Part shown: positions 8,957-19,837 of the stretch, in pieces | How the letters are laid out: each line of letters begins with the position of its first letter | How positions within the stretch are numbered: position 1 is the first letter of the stretch | Assembly (NCBI RefSeq): GCF_003933735.1 | Contig: NZ_RSED01000005.1 | Location: 1-64,000 of the forward strand | Direction: 5' to 3' | Source: Aquabacterium soli | GTDB taxonomy: Bacteria > Pseudomonadota > Gammaproteobacteria > Burkholderiales > Burkholderiaceae_C | DNA length: 64,000 nucleotides | The notes under the pieces: generated by a model | What the model saw: the letters and a program-made list of their open reading frames with translations, nothing else | Told to the model about the DNA's origin: nothing | Database searches by the model: none | Translations under genes and position numbers: made by a program

Positions 8957-8997
8957 CATGGGCACCGGGGCGGGGATGACGGGGGAGCGCCGTGGGG

Positions 8998-9516
8998 TCA
9001 GCGCACGCCGCCGGTGCGGTCCTGCACGTCGCAGAGCACGTCCCGGCGCAGGCCCAGCAGGAAGCCGGCTTCGGCCACCACGAACAGCGGCCCCATGGCC
9101 AGGCCGATCAGATCATCGACAAAAGCGGGCTTGCGGCCTTCCCAGGCATGGCCGATGAACTGGATCGCCCAGCCGACGGCGAAGAGGCCCAGGCCGCTGC
9201 CCAGCCACAGGGCGGTGCCTTGCTCGGCCAGCAGCCGGCCGGCGTGGTTCGAGGCGGCCAGCCACAGCGCCATCACCAGGCCGTAACGGAGATCCAGGCG
9301 CAGGTAGTAGAGGCCTGCCAGGAGCGCGACCAGCAGTGACGGGGTGAGCGCGAGCGGCCCCCAGGGGCCCAGCGGCAGCTGCCCCAGCACGGGGCGCGCC
9401 AGCAAGGTGCTCACCGAGAGCACGATCATGGGGATGCCGACGAAGTGGGTGAGGATGTTGCGGCGGTCGCGGTGGTAGCTGGCGTACTGGGCCAGTTGCT
9501 CGCTCAGGGTCTTCAT
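8998..9516 (-). CDS. Mpo1-like (DUF962) membrane protein
   Basis: The 172-residue product matches DUF962/Mpo1-like proteins: an N-terminal YHRDRRNILTHFVGIPM, about four hydrophobic segments, SNHAGRL, and IQFIGHAWEGRKPAF near the end. The His residues in these motifs fit the iron-binding histidines of yeast Mpo1, a 2-hydroxy fatty acid dioxygenase. An oxidative lipid role is possible here but the bacterial substrate is unknown. The ATG before KTLSEQLAQYASYH was chosen; the upstream in-frame extension is Pro/Arg-rich and not membrane-like. Confidence 0.85.
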   Translation of the reverse strand: MKTLSEQLAQYASYHRDRRNILTHFVGIPMIVLSVSTLLARPVLGQLPLGPWGPLALTPSLLVALLAGLYYLRLDLRYGLVMALWLAASNHAGRLLAEQGTALWLGSGLGLFAVGWAIQFIGHAWEGRKPAFVDDLIGLAMGPLFVVAEAGFLLGLRRDVLCDVQDRTGGVR

Positions 9517-9718
9517 GGCCGGCTCCTGCAGGGATGTCGTTGGCGGCTGGGGCGTCTGTGCTGCACTGTAGAGCAGACGGGCCCGGGGCTTTGTCGCGGA
9601 GGCGACGCTTGGGGGCTGAGTTGGGTCAAGCTGACGCGGGTCTGTCAGCGGCGCGGCGCGCAACGCAGGCGTGTCCGCCGAACCGCACGCACTTGGGGCA
9701 TCAGCGCCTGTGAAAAGC

Positions 9719-9734
9719 TGGCACGGTTTGCGCT
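9719..9734 (+). promoter_or_regulatory. Sigma-54 (-24/-12) promoter of the pyrimidine degradation operon
   Basis: TGGCACGGTTTGCGCT fits the sigma-54 pattern TGGCACG-N4-TTGCW: GG and GC are spaced by exactly 10 bp, and the whole -24 element is perfect. Transcription would start near 9745, ahead of the RutR-type palindrome. A nearly identical element lies upstream of the ABC transporter operon at 59547-59562. An activator site was not identified. Confidence 0.65.
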
Positions 9735-9752
9735 ACAGCTTCTGTTGAAAAC

Positions 9753-9768
9753 CTGACCATTTGGTCAA
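9753..9768. promoter_or_regulatory. RutR-type operator upstream of preT
   Basis: CTGACCATTTGGTCAA differs by one base from the E. coli RutR consensus TTGACCAnnTGGTCAA. It lies about 20 bp after the sigma-54 -12 element and 25 bp before the preT start codon. A RutR-like repressor is encoded at 54760-55416. Confidence 0.75.
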
Positions 9769-9792
9769 GTTCCTGCCAACAGGAGAGTCAGC

Positions 9793-11169
9793 GTGTCTGA
9801 GTGCCCCCTCCCTGACGTCCAGGCCGGCCGTCTGCCGCCTGCCGACTACACCGCCCGTTTCGGCGATGCCACCCCGCCGCTCACAGCCGCCCAGGCGGTG
9901 ATCGAGGCCGAGCGATGTCTGTACTGCTATGACGCGCCCTGCCAGACGGCCTGCCCGACCGGCATCGACGTGCCCACCTTCATCCACCGCATCGCCGATG
10001 GCAACCTGCGCGGTGCGGCCAGGGCCATCCTGGAGGCCAACCCGCTGGGCGGCATGTGCGCCAGGGTGTGCCCCACGGAAGAGCTGTGCGAGCAGGTCTG
10101 CGTGCGCAACACCGAGCAGGGCAAGCCCATCGAGATCGGGCGATTGCAGCGCCATGCGGTCGAGGCCGCGATGGCCGAGGGCGTGGCGCCGCTGTTCACG
10201 CGGGCGGCCCCCACGGGCCGGCGCATCGCTGTGGTGGGCGCCGGGCCGGCAGGCCTGGCCTGCGCCCACACGCTGGCACGCCAGGGCCACGAGGTGGTGA
10301 TCCTGGATGCGCACGAGAAGGCGGGCGGGCTCAATGAATACGGCCTGGCCTCGTACAAGACGGCGGGCGATTTCGCGCAGCGCGAGATCCGCTGGCTGCT
10401 GTCGATCGGCGGCATCACGGTGCAGCCGGGCTGGCGCTTGAGCAGCGCGGCGCAGCTGGAAGAACTGCGCGCGCAATACGACGCGGTGTTCCTGGGCCTG
10501 GGTCTGGGCGCGGTGAACCAGCTGGGTCTGCCTGATGAGTACGCGCTGAAGGGCGTGCGCAACGCGGTGGATTTCATTGCGGAACTGCGCCAGACGCCTG
10601 ACCTGTCCACCTTGCCCATCGGCCGCCGCGTGGTGGTGATCGGTGGCGGCATGACGGCGGTGGACGCGGCCGTGCAGGCCAAGCTGCTGGGCGCGGAAGA
10701 AGTGACCATGGTCTACCGCCGCGGGCCCGAGGCCATGTCCGCCTCGCGTGACGAGCAGCAGTGGGCGCAGACCAACGGCGTGACCATCCGCCACTGGCTG
10801 GCGCCCGCTGCGCTGCAGTCGGTCGATGGCCACGTGAATGGCATCACGCTGTCGCACCAGCACCTGGTCGATGGCCGCGTGAAGCCCACGGGCGAGCAGG
10901 AGGTGCTGGCCGCCGACATGGTGCTCAAGGCCATCGGCCAGCGCTTCGAGGAATCGGCCTGGGCAGCGGATGCGGGCTTCGCGCTGCAGGATGGCCGCCT
11001 GGCCGTGAACGACATGGGGCAGACCTCGCTGCCCGGCGTATGGGCCGGTGGCGATTGCCGCGCCGGCGGACGCGACCTCACCGTCGAGGCGGTGGAGGAC
11101 GGCAAGCAGGCCGCCAAGGCCATCCACTTCCAACTGAGCAAGCAGGCGGCGCTGGCCGCCCTGGCTTGA
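9793..11169 (+). CDS. preT: NAD-dependent dihydropyrimidine dehydrogenase, subunit PreT
   Basis: The 458-residue product is a GltD-like flavoprotein that pairs with PreA to reduce uracil and thymine to their 5,6-dihydro forms. The N-terminal part has two Cys clusters for [4Fe-4S] centres (CLYCYDAPCQTACPTGID near residue 42 and CARVCPTEELCEQVC near 90), followed by an FAD site (VVGAGPAGLACA near 145) and an NAD site (VVVIGGGMTAVDAA near 280). GTG was taken as the start because AGGAGAG lies just upstream. It is the first gene of a four-gene operon. Confidence 0.95.
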   Translation: MSECPLPDVQAGRLPPADYTARFGDATPPLTAAQAVIEAERCLYCYDAPCQTACPTGIDVPTFIHRIADGNLRGAARAILEANPLGGMCARVCPTEELCEQVCVRNTEQGKPIEIGRLQRHAVEAAMAEGVAPLFTRAAPTGRRIAVVGAGPAGLACAHTLARQGHEVVILDAHEKAGGLNEYGLASYKTAGDFAQREIRWLLSIGGITVQPGWRLSSAAQLEELRAQYDAVFLGLGLGAVNQLGLPDEYALKGVRNAVDFIAELRQTPDLSTLPIGRRVVVIGGGMTAVDAAVQAKLLGAEEVTMVYRRGPEAMSASRDEQQWAQTNGVTIRHWLAPAALQSVDGHVNGITLSHQHLVDGRVKPTGEQEVLAADMVLKAIGQRFEESAWAADAGFALQDGRLAVNDMGQTSLPGVWAGGDCRAGGRDLTVEAVEDGKQAAKAIHFQLSKQAALAALA

Positions 11170-11193
11170 GCCGATCCACCAGGAGTCCCCACC

Positions 11194-14056
<2,863 letters not shown>

Positions 14057-14081
14057 GCCACTGAGTCACGAGGAGATCGAC

Positions 14082-15353
14082 ATGAGCACACTCGAAGTTC
14101 CCGTCATCAAGCCCGACGTGAGCGCCCTGCGCGTCAACGGTTCGCGCCTGTGGCAATCGCTGATGACCCTGGCCGAGATCGGCGCCACGCCCAAAGGCGG
14201 TGTGTGCCGGCTGGCCTTGACCGAGTTGGACCGGCAAGGCCGTGACCTGGTCGTGCAGTGGGCGCGCGAGGCCGGCATGTCCATCACCATCGACCAGATC
14301 GGCAACGTCTTCATGCGCCGCGCCGGTACCAACGACGCGCTGCCGCCCATCATGACCGGCAGCCACATCGACACCCAGCCCACCGGCGGCAAGTTCGACG
14401 GCAACTACGGCGTGCTGGCCGGCCTGGAGGTGGTGCGCACGCTCAACGAGCGCGGCATCCAGACCGAGGCGCCCATCGAGGTGGCCTTCTGGACCAATGA
14501 GGAAGGCTCGCGCTTCGTGCCCGTGATGATGGGCTCGGGCGTGTTCGCCAAGGCCTTCAGCCTGGAGACGGCCTATGCCGCGCAGGACGTCGATGGCAAG
14601 ACGGTGAAGGACGAGCTCACCGCCATCGGCTACGTAGGCGAGCAGGTGCCCGGCGACCACCCCGTGGGCGCCTACTTCGAGGCCCACATCGAGCAGGGCC
14701 CCGTGCTGGAGGACCACGACATCACCATCGGCGTGGTCGAGGCTGTGCTGGGCATCCGCTGGTACGACTGCACCGTGACCGGCATGGAGGCGCACGCCGG
14801 CCCCACGCCCATGGGCCTGCGCCAGGACGCGCTGCAGGTGGCCACGAAGATCATGCAGGAGGTGGTGGCCGTGGCCATGCGCCACCAGCCGCACGGGCGC
14901 GGCACCGTGGGCATGGTGCAGGTGCACCCCAACAGCCGCAACGTGATCCCCGGACGCGTGAAGTTCTCGATGGACCTGCGCAATGTCAGCAACGAGTTGC
15001 TGGACCAGATGGACGCCGAGATCCGGGCCTATTGCGCGCAGGTGGCGGCGAAGACAGGCCTGAGCGTGGAGGTGCAGGAGGTGTCGCACTACCCTGCCGT
15101 GCCTTTCGAGGCCGGCTGCGTGGCGGCGGTGCGCCAGGCCACGCAGACCCTGGGTTACTCGAACATGCCCACGGTGTCTGGGGCGGGGCACGATGCCGTC
15201 TACGTGGCGCGCCTGGCACCGGCGGGCATGATTTTCGTGCCCTGCAAGGACGGCATCAGCCACAACGAGATCGAGGACGCGAAGGCCGAACACCTGGAAG
15301 CCGGGTGCAACGTGCTGTTGCACGCGATGCTGGCGCGTGCCGGAGCGGTCTGA
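14082..15353 (+). CDS. Zn-dependent beta-ureidopropionase / N-carbamoyl-amino acid hydrolase
   Basis: The 423-residue product belongs to the M20 family amidase/hydantoinase-carbamoylase group. Visible motifs are GSHIDTQPTGGKFDGNYGVL near residue 90 (metal ligands His and Asp), WTNEEGSRF, EAHIEQGPVLE, the dimerisation-domain GMEAHAGPTPMG near 235 and SGAGHDAVY plus DGISHNEIE near the end. In this operon the likely substrate is N-carbamoyl-beta-alanine, giving beta-alanine, CO2 and ammonia; general carbamoylase activity (HyuC-like) is the alternative. The ATG preceded by GAGGAG was chosen. It is the last gene of the operon. Confidence 0.93.
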   Translation: MSTLEVPVIKPDVSALRVNGSRLWQSLMTLAEIGATPKGGVCRLALTELDRQGRDLVVQWAREAGMSITIDQIGNVFMRRAGTNDALPPIMTGSHIDTQPTGGKFDGNYGVLAGLEVVRTLNERGIQTEAPIEVAFWTNEEGSRFVPVMMGSGVFAKAFSLETAYAAQDVDGKTVKDELTAIGYVGEQVPGDHPVGAYFEAHIEQGPVLEDHDITIGVVEAVLGIRWYDCTVTGMEAHAGPTPMGLRQDALQVATKIMQEVVAVAMRHQPHGRGTVGMVQVHPNSRNVIPGRVKFSMDLRNVSNELLDQMDAEIRAYCAQVAAKTGLSVEVQEVSHYPAVPFEAGCVAAVRQATQTLGYSNMPTVSGAGHDAVYVARLAPAGMIFVPCKDGISHNEIEDAKAEHLEAGCNVLLHAMLARAGAV

Positions 15354-15384
15354 GCAGCCCTGTTGCCTGCAGCCCTGAACGACA

Positions 15385-15404
15385 AAGGCACCTCGCGGTG
15401 CCTT
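15385..15404. terminator. Hairpin between convergent operons
   Basis: AAGGCACC-TCGC-GGTGCCTT forms a perfect 8-bp stem between the ureidopropionase gene and the convergent infA paralogue. The flanking T tract is short on both strands, so termination strength is uncertain. Confidence 0.55.
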
Positions 15405-15429
15405 GTCTGTCCATGAGCCGTCTGGATGT

Positions 15430-15708
15430 TCAGCGGCGGCGGAAATTGCCGCCACCGCTGGCCGGGGCGCCCGGGCCGGGGCCGCGCTGTGCCAGATGGC
15501 GGAAAGTGATGCGGCCCTTGGTCAGGTCGTAGGGCGAGAGTTCGAGCGACACGTTGTCGCCGGCCAGGATGCGGATGTGGTTCTTGCGCATCTTGCCCGA
15601 GGTGTAGGCGATCAGTTTGTGACCGTTGTCCAGCAGGACGATGTAGCGGGAATCCGGGAGGATTTCCTCGACGACGCCGGACATTTCGATCAGTTCTTCC
15701 TTGGCCAT
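15430..15708 (-). CDS. infA: Translation initiation factor IF-1, extended paralogue
   Basis: The 92-residue product has the IF-1 S1/OB fold ([21 protein letters not shown] and [20 protein letters not shown], then [12 protein letters not shown]). IF-1 blocks the ribosomal A site during initiation. Canonical IF-1 has 72 residues; here a Gly/Pro-rich extension ending NFRRR is added. Betaproteobacteria often have a second infA outside the spc/alpha operons, and this is likely that copy. Its upstream region, about 290 bp, shows no further gene. Confidence 0.92.
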   Translation of the reverse strand: MAKEELIEMSGVVEEILPDSRYIVLLDNGHKLIAYTSGKMRKNHIRILAGDNVSLELSPYDLTKGRITFRHLAQRGPGPGAPASGGGNFRRR

Positions 15709-15995
15709 TCGGCTTCCTTGGAAACAGGTTGACAGTGCGGGCTGGGTGAGCGAAGCAGCCGCGTGCCCGCGTTGTATCCTAACACTTTGTCCTAAATGGC
15801 GTCAGCCCCTCTGCCAGGCGGGCCTCTTTTGAGGCACGTCAAGCAAGGGCTTGGTCTTTCGCGGGGCATCGCCTGGAAGTCGCTGGCTTGTCATAAAGTG
15901 GGTGCTGGCAGCCATTTCCGCATCCAGGCCACAAGCCGGGCATGCACTTGCCACCGGCCTGACCGGGTTGGTGGCGCGAACCATGTGAGGACACC

Positions 15996-16295
15996 ATGGA
16001 CGATCGCTTGCACGACACCGTTTTCGAGCGCACCGACGAGGGGCGCGTGGCCGTGCTGAAGCCCGACAGCGGCCTCAGCCGGCAGGAGCAGCGCTTGCTG
16101 CTGATGATGACGGGCTACACGCCGCTGGCCGATCTACTGGCCCTGCTGGACGAGGATGTGCCGCTGGAGGCGGCCACTGGTGCGGTGGACGAACTCCTGC
16201 AGCGGCAGCTCATCCGCCCGGTGGACGCCTTGCCGCATGGCGCACGCGTGAAGTGGTTTGGCCGCCCCGGTGCCGCCGCCAATCCGCCAACCTGA
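15996..16295 (+). CDS. Hypothetical protein, 99 residues
   Basis: I do not recognise a family. The protein is soluble and mostly helical: residues 25-45 (SRQEQRLLLMMTGYTPLADL) and 55-75 (AATGAVDELLQRQLIRPVD) resemble a small winged-helix or PilZ-accessory type helical bundle, but this is not a firm match. It ends in a Pro/Ala-rich tail. GTGAGGAC lies just before the ATG. It is convergent with the hemolysin III gene, with only six bases between the stops. Confidence 0.65.
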   Translation: MDDRLHDTVFERTDEGRVAVLKPDSGLSRQEQRLLLMMTGYTPLADLLALLDEDVPLEAATGAVDELLQRQLIRPVDALPHGARVKWFGRPGAAANPPT

Positions 16296-16301
16296 GAAGC
16301 C

Positions 16302-16916
16302 TCAGACCAGGAAGCGCATCACGGTCACGTAGTGGCTGGCGGTGCCGCCCAGCACGAACAGGTGCCACACGCCATGTGAATGGCGCCAGCGGCCGTCCAT
16401 GGCGTAGAAGATCACGCCCACCGTGTAGAACAGGCCGCCCGCCAGCAGCCACATCAGGCCTTCGGCGGACAGGCTGTGCGCCAGCGGCACCACGGCCGTG
16501 ATGCCCAGCCAGCCCATCAGCAGGTACAGGGGCACGGAGGGCACCTTCTCGCGCCCCAGCCAGAGCTCCTTGGCGATGCCTATCACTGCCAGGGCCCAGA
16601 TGGCCGACAGCAGGGCCCAGCGCCACACGCCTTGCAGGCCGATCAGCGCGAACGGCGTGTAGGTGCCCGCGATCAAGAGGTAGATGGCGCAGTGGTCCAT
16701 CTTGGCCCAGAACTGCTTGGCCGGCCCGCGCAGGCTGTGGTACAGGGTGGAGGCCGCGTACAGCAGCACCATCGTCAGCCCGAACACGCTCACGCCGAGG
16801 ATCTTCCAGGTGTCGCCGGTAGGAATGGCCTGCGCCACCAGCGCGGCGGAGCCCGCCACCGCCAGCAGGGCGCCTGCCAGGTGCGTGAAGCTGTTGAAGC
16901 GTTCACCGGGGTACAT
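16302..16916 (-). CDS. Hemolysin III / PAQR family membrane protein
   Basis: The 204-residue product has about seven membrane segments and the family motifs ERFNSFTHLAGALL at the N-terminus, STLYHSL near residue 60, MDHCAIYLLIAGTYTPF near 75 and HGVWHLFVLGG near the end. The His and Asp residues are those of the PAQR/YqfA metal site. In bacteria these proteins are linked to membrane lipid homeostasis rather than proven haemolysis. An upstream in-frame extension of 22 residues is polar and was left out. Confidence 0.9.
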   Translation of the reverse strand: MYPGERFNSFTHLAGALLAVAGSAALVAQAIPTGDTWKILGVSVFGLTMVLLYAASTLYHSLRGPAKQFWAKMDHCAIYLLIAGTYTPFALIGLQGVWRWALLSAIWALAVIGIAKELWLGREKVPSVPLYLLMGWLGITAVVPLAHSLSAEGLMWLLAGGLFYTVGVIFYAMDGRWRHSHGVWHLFVLGGTASHYVTVMRFLV

Positions 16917-17036
16917 GGAGTGTCCTTGCTGCGCGTGACCTGATGGACGCCCATCTTCCGTCGCGAGGGCATCCGCGTCCACCCCTCAAGGTGGGTAGGT
17001 GTGGCGTGGCGTCACCGGGACACGCCCACAGGGGCA

Positions 17037-17408
17037 TCAGACCGGTTGGTAGAAGCCCAGATCCGCCTGCACACCCAGTTCGCGCGCGAAGGTGGCCGGA
17101 TCGAAGCCGGTCTCCTCGAAGCGTTGGCGCATAAAGGCCAGGGCGGCCTCTGCCGCCGCGGCATCGCTCCACTCCACCAGCGCGACCACGTTGTGGTTGC
17201 TGGCGCCACCGGTCTGCGTGAGCAGCAGGGCGCGCAGGCAGCCATCGAGCGTGCGCAAGGTGCGCTGGGTGCGCTTCATGCGGTTCAGGAAGGGCCGCAG
17301 ATTGTCGGCAGGCACGGTGAACCTGTCCACGCGCAGCACAGCGGGCTGGAACGGGGCATGGAGGGCATCGGCCAGGGGGGCGGTGGCCGCGAAGGGGTCT
17401 CGGGTCAT
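17037..17408 (-). CDS. Antibiotic biosynthesis monooxygenase (ABM) domain protein
   Basis: The 123-residue protein has an ABM-type ferredoxin-like fold: RVDRFTVPADNLRPFLNRM near residue 26, TLDGCLRALLL near 55 and NVVALVEWSDAAAAEAAL near 75. Such small cofactor-free or quinol monooxygenases act on quinones and polyketides. It is divergent from soxR across a perfect-looking sox box, so it is probably a SoxR-induced gene protecting against redox-cycling compounds. The ATG at TRDPFAATAPL was chosen. Confidence 0.82.
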   Translation of the reverse strand: MTRDPFAATAPLADALHAPFQPAVLRVDRFTVPADNLRPFLNRMKRTQRTLRTLDGCLRALLLTQTGGASNHNVVALVEWSDAAAAEAALAFMRQRFEETGFDPATFARELGVQADLGFYQPV

Positions 17409-17463
17409 GGCGCTTTCTCTCGGTTGCGGGTGCGGGGATGACAGATCCCGCACGCTGGCCGCG

Positions 17464-17494
17464 AGTGTGAAACCTCAAGTAAAGTTGAGGTCAA
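17464..17494 (-). promoter_or_regulatory. SoxR-dependent promoter of the ABM gene
   Basis: Read on the minus strand, TTGACC (17494-17489) and CACACT (17469-17464) are separated by 19 bp. An over-long 19-20 bp spacer is typical of promoters activated by MerR-family proteins, which untwist the DNA. The sox box fills the spacer. Confidence 0.65.
17473..17490. promoter_or_regulatory. SoxR box
   Basis: CCTCAAGTAAAGTTGAGG is an 18-bp inverted repeat nearly identical to the E. coli soxS operator CCTCAAGTTAACTTGAGG. It lies between soxR and the ABM gene. Confidence 0.88.
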
Positions 17495-17513
17495 GTATTT
17501 TGTTGGATGACAC

Positions 17514-18002
17514 ATGACCCGCAAGGCCACCACGCTTGAAGACCTGGGCTTTCCAGCGCAGCTGCCTGTCGGCGAGGTGGCGCGCCGCAGCGGTGTGCCC
17601 GTGTCCACCCTGCACTTTTATGAATCGCGCGGGCTGATCCACAGCCACCGCACCAGCGGCAACCAGCGGCGTTACTCACGCGATGTGCTGCGCCGCGTGG
17701 CCTTCATCCGGGTGGCGCAGCGCGTGGGCATCTCGCTGGCCGACATCGAGGTGGTCCTGTCCACCCTGCCGGCCACGGCCGCGCCCACCCGGGCCGATTG
17801 GGAGCGCCTGTCCAGCACCTGGCGCGCCGAGCTGGACGAGCGCATGGCCCAGCTCAAGCGCCTGCGCGACACGCTGGACGACTGCATCGGCTGCGGTTGC
17901 CTGTCGATCGACCGGTGCCGGCTGCGCAACCCACTGGACCAGCTGGGCGACCAGGGGCCGGGACCCCACCGCCTGTGGGTGGGGCAGCCCCCCGACCATT
18001 GA
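17514..18002 (+). CDS. soxR: Redox-sensitive transcriptional activator SoxR
   Basis: The 162-residue product has a MerR helix-turn-helix (LPVGEVARRSGVPVSTLHFY, residues 17-36, then RRYSRDVLRRVAFIRVAQRVG), a dimerisation helix and the four-Cys motif CIGCGCLSIDRC near residue 123 that binds the [2Fe-2S] cluster. SoxR senses redox-cycling drugs. No soxS is visible; as in other non-enteric bacteria SoxR probably acts directly on a few genes, here the divergent ABM gene. The sox box lies 24 bp before its ATG, so autoregulation is likely. Confidence 0.96.
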   Translation: MTRKATTLEDLGFPAQLPVGEVARRSGVPVSTLHFYESRGLIHSHRTSGNQRRYSRDVLRRVAFIRVAQRVGISLADIEVVLSTLPATAAPTRADWERLSSTWRAELDERMAQLKRLRDTLDDCIGCGCLSIDRCRLRNPLDQLGDQGPGPHRLWVGQPPDH

Positions 18003-18049
18003 TTCATTAGAATCCGCCGGCTTTTCCGCCCTTGCTGTGCTGCTGCCCC

Positions 18050-18928
18050 ATGAACATCGTCGTCAACGAAGAACTGAAAGCCTACATCGACCCGCTGACC
18101 CCGGAGGAGCACGACGCGCTGGAGCGCAGCATCCTGGCCGAAGGCTGCCGCGATGCGCTGGTGCTGTGGGGCGATGTGCTGGTGGACGGCCACAACCGCC
18201 ACGGCATCTGCACCAAGCACGGCCTGCCGTTCCAGACGGTGCAGAACACGCGCTTCAAGTCGATGGACGACGTGCACCTGTGGATGATCGACCAGCACCT
18301 GGGCCGGCGCAGCGTGTCCGATTTCCAGCGGGGCGTGCTGGCGCTGCGCAAGAAGGAGATCCTGGCCGAGCGGCGCGCGCAGATCCTGGAAGGTCAGGCC
18401 GCGCCGCCCGTTGGAGCGGCTGATGCCGCCGTTGTGGGAGAAGCGCCCTGGGAAGCCTCTGCGCTGGCCTCTCCGGACAGCGCGGAGCCGGGCCGTGCAC
18501 CCGCCACCGATGTGCCCCCCACCCCGCCGCTCAACAGCCGCGAGGCCATCGCCCGGGCCGCGCGCCTGAGCAGCAGCCAGGTGGTGATGATCGAGAAGAT
18601 CCAGAAGCAGGCCGCGCCCGAGGTGGTGGCCGCGGTGCGCTCGGGCGCCATCTCCATCAACGCGGCGGCGGCGGTGGCCAGCCTGCCGGCCGAGGAGCAG
18701 GTGGCAGCGGCCGCGGCAGGCGCCGACGAGCTCAAGCAGGCGGCCAAGCGCGTGCGCGAGGCCAAGCGCAAGCCCAAGGACGAGGCCGATGCCCCAGTCT
18801 CTGAAGCGGAGACCGCCGCCCATGACGAGCTGGCCACCTTGCGCCTGCGGGTGGCCGATCTGAGCGCCGAGAACCAGGCCCTGCGTCAGCAGGTGGCCGA
18901 CCTGCGGGCGCAGCTCGGCCAGGGCTGA
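18050..18928 (+). CDS. Orphan ParB/sulfiredoxin-fold protein with C-terminal leucine zipper
   Basis: The 292-residue product has a ParB N-terminal-like domain (residues 1-110) with the signature VLVDGHNRHGICTKHGLPF near residue 43. A central Ala/Pro linker is followed by a helical part (NSREAIARAARLSSSQVVMI, residues 164-183) resembling the HTH region seen in plasmid ParB-like proteins. The last 35 residues form a leucine zipper (LATLRLRVADLSAENQAL onward). No parA or other plasmid gene is adjacent, so a partition role is unlikely; transcription control or an enzymatic nucleotide role are options. The ATG was chosen because the ParB fold begins there. Confidence 0.75.
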   Translation: MNIVVNEELKAYIDPLTPEEHDALERSILAEGCRDALVLWGDVLVDGHNRHGICTKHGLPFQTVQNTRFKSMDDVHLWMIDQHLGRRSVSDFQRGVLALRKKEILAERRAQILEGQAAPPVGAADAAVVGEAPWEASALASPDSAEPGRAPATDVPPTPPLNSREAIARAARLSSSQVVMIEKIQKQAAPEVVAAVRSGAISINAAAAVASLPAEEQVAAAAAGADELKQAAKRVREAKRKPKDEADAPVSEAETAAHDELATLRLRVADLSAENQALRQQVADLRAQLGQG

Positions 18929-19038
18929 GTGCCCACGGCATTGCCCTGCCGGAACCGAGGTTTCCGGGCCAGGGCGTGCGCGGGGCGGGTGGAGCGCGGC
19001 GCAGAATCGACCGTCACCACTTTGCGCCGCGTCATCAG

Positions 19039-19794
19039 ATGAGCATCCTGCCTACCACCAAAGCCATCGTCACCGGGCACAGCCGTGGGCTGGGCGAAGC
19101 GGTCGCGGCCGATCTGCTGGGCAGAGGCATCGCGGTGCTGGGGCTGGCCCGTGCCGTGAATGACGGGCTGGCACAGCGCCATGCGGCCCTGTTGCAGCAG
19201 ACCCCGCTGGACCTGTCGGACACTGCGCACCTGCAGGCCTGGTTGCAGACCGGCGCGCTGGCTCGCTTCGTCGAGGGGGCGCAACGTGTGCTGCTGGTCA
19301 ACAACGCCGGGGTGGTGCAGCCCATGGGGGCGGTGGGCATCCTGGACGCAGCCCACCTGTCCCGCGCCGTGGCGCTGAACGTGACCGCGCCGCTGCTGCT
19401 GGCCAACGCCCTGGTGGCGGCCACACCGGATGGGGTGCAGCAGCACGTGCTGCATGTCTCCAGTGGGGCGGCACGCCATCCTTATGCGGGCTGGGGCGTG
19501 TACTGCAGCACCAAGGCGGCGCTGGACATGCATGCCCGCGCCAGCCAGCTCGACGAGGTGCCCGGCCTGCGCATCGCCAGTGTGGCGCCCGGCGTGATCG
19601 ACACCGGGATGCAGGCGGACATCCGCGCGGCCAGCGACGACGATTTCCCGCTGCGCGAGCGCTTCGAGGCGATGAAGCGCGAGGGCCAGCTGGAATCGCC
19701 CGAGGCCGTGGCCCACAAGCTGATCGACTACCTGCTGTCTGCGGATTTCGGAGGAGAGGCTGTGGTGGATCTGCGGGCGCTGGTGCCTGCCTGA
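19039..19794 (+). CDS. Short-chain dehydrogenase/reductase
   Basis: The 251-residue product is a classical SDR: cofactor loop TGHSRGLGEAVA near residue 13, NNAG at about 92, a catalytic Ser in HVSSGAARHPYAGWGVYCST and YxxxK as YCSTK near residue 155. The C-terminal half has APGVIDTGMQ. The TGHSRGLG loop differs slightly from TGxxxGIG, as in sepiapterin-reductase/benzil-reductase-like SDRs. Substrate is unknown. It stands alone between the ParB-like gene and the convergent MCP gene. Confidence 0.88.
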   Translation: MSILPTTKAIVTGHSRGLGEAVAADLLGRGIAVLGLARAVNDGLAQRHAALLQQTPLDLSDTAHLQAWLQTGALARFVEGAQRVLLVNNAGVVQPMGAVGILDAAHLSRAVALNVTAPLLLANALVAATPDGVQQHVLHVSSGAARHPYAGWGVYCSTKAALDMHARASQLDEVPGLRIASVAPGVIDTGMQADIRAASDDDFPLRERFEAMKREGQLESPEAVAHKLIDYLLSADFGGEAVVDLRALVPA

Positions 19795-19837
19795 CACCAG
19801 CGCCCTGAGCGCGCCATGCCGGCGTGCCAAGGCCTTG

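Noticed and set aside
18050-18928. Plasmid partition locus
   Set aside because: Only a ParB-like protein is present; no ParA ATPase, parS-like palindromes or replication gene is adjacent, so a plasmid origin is not supported.
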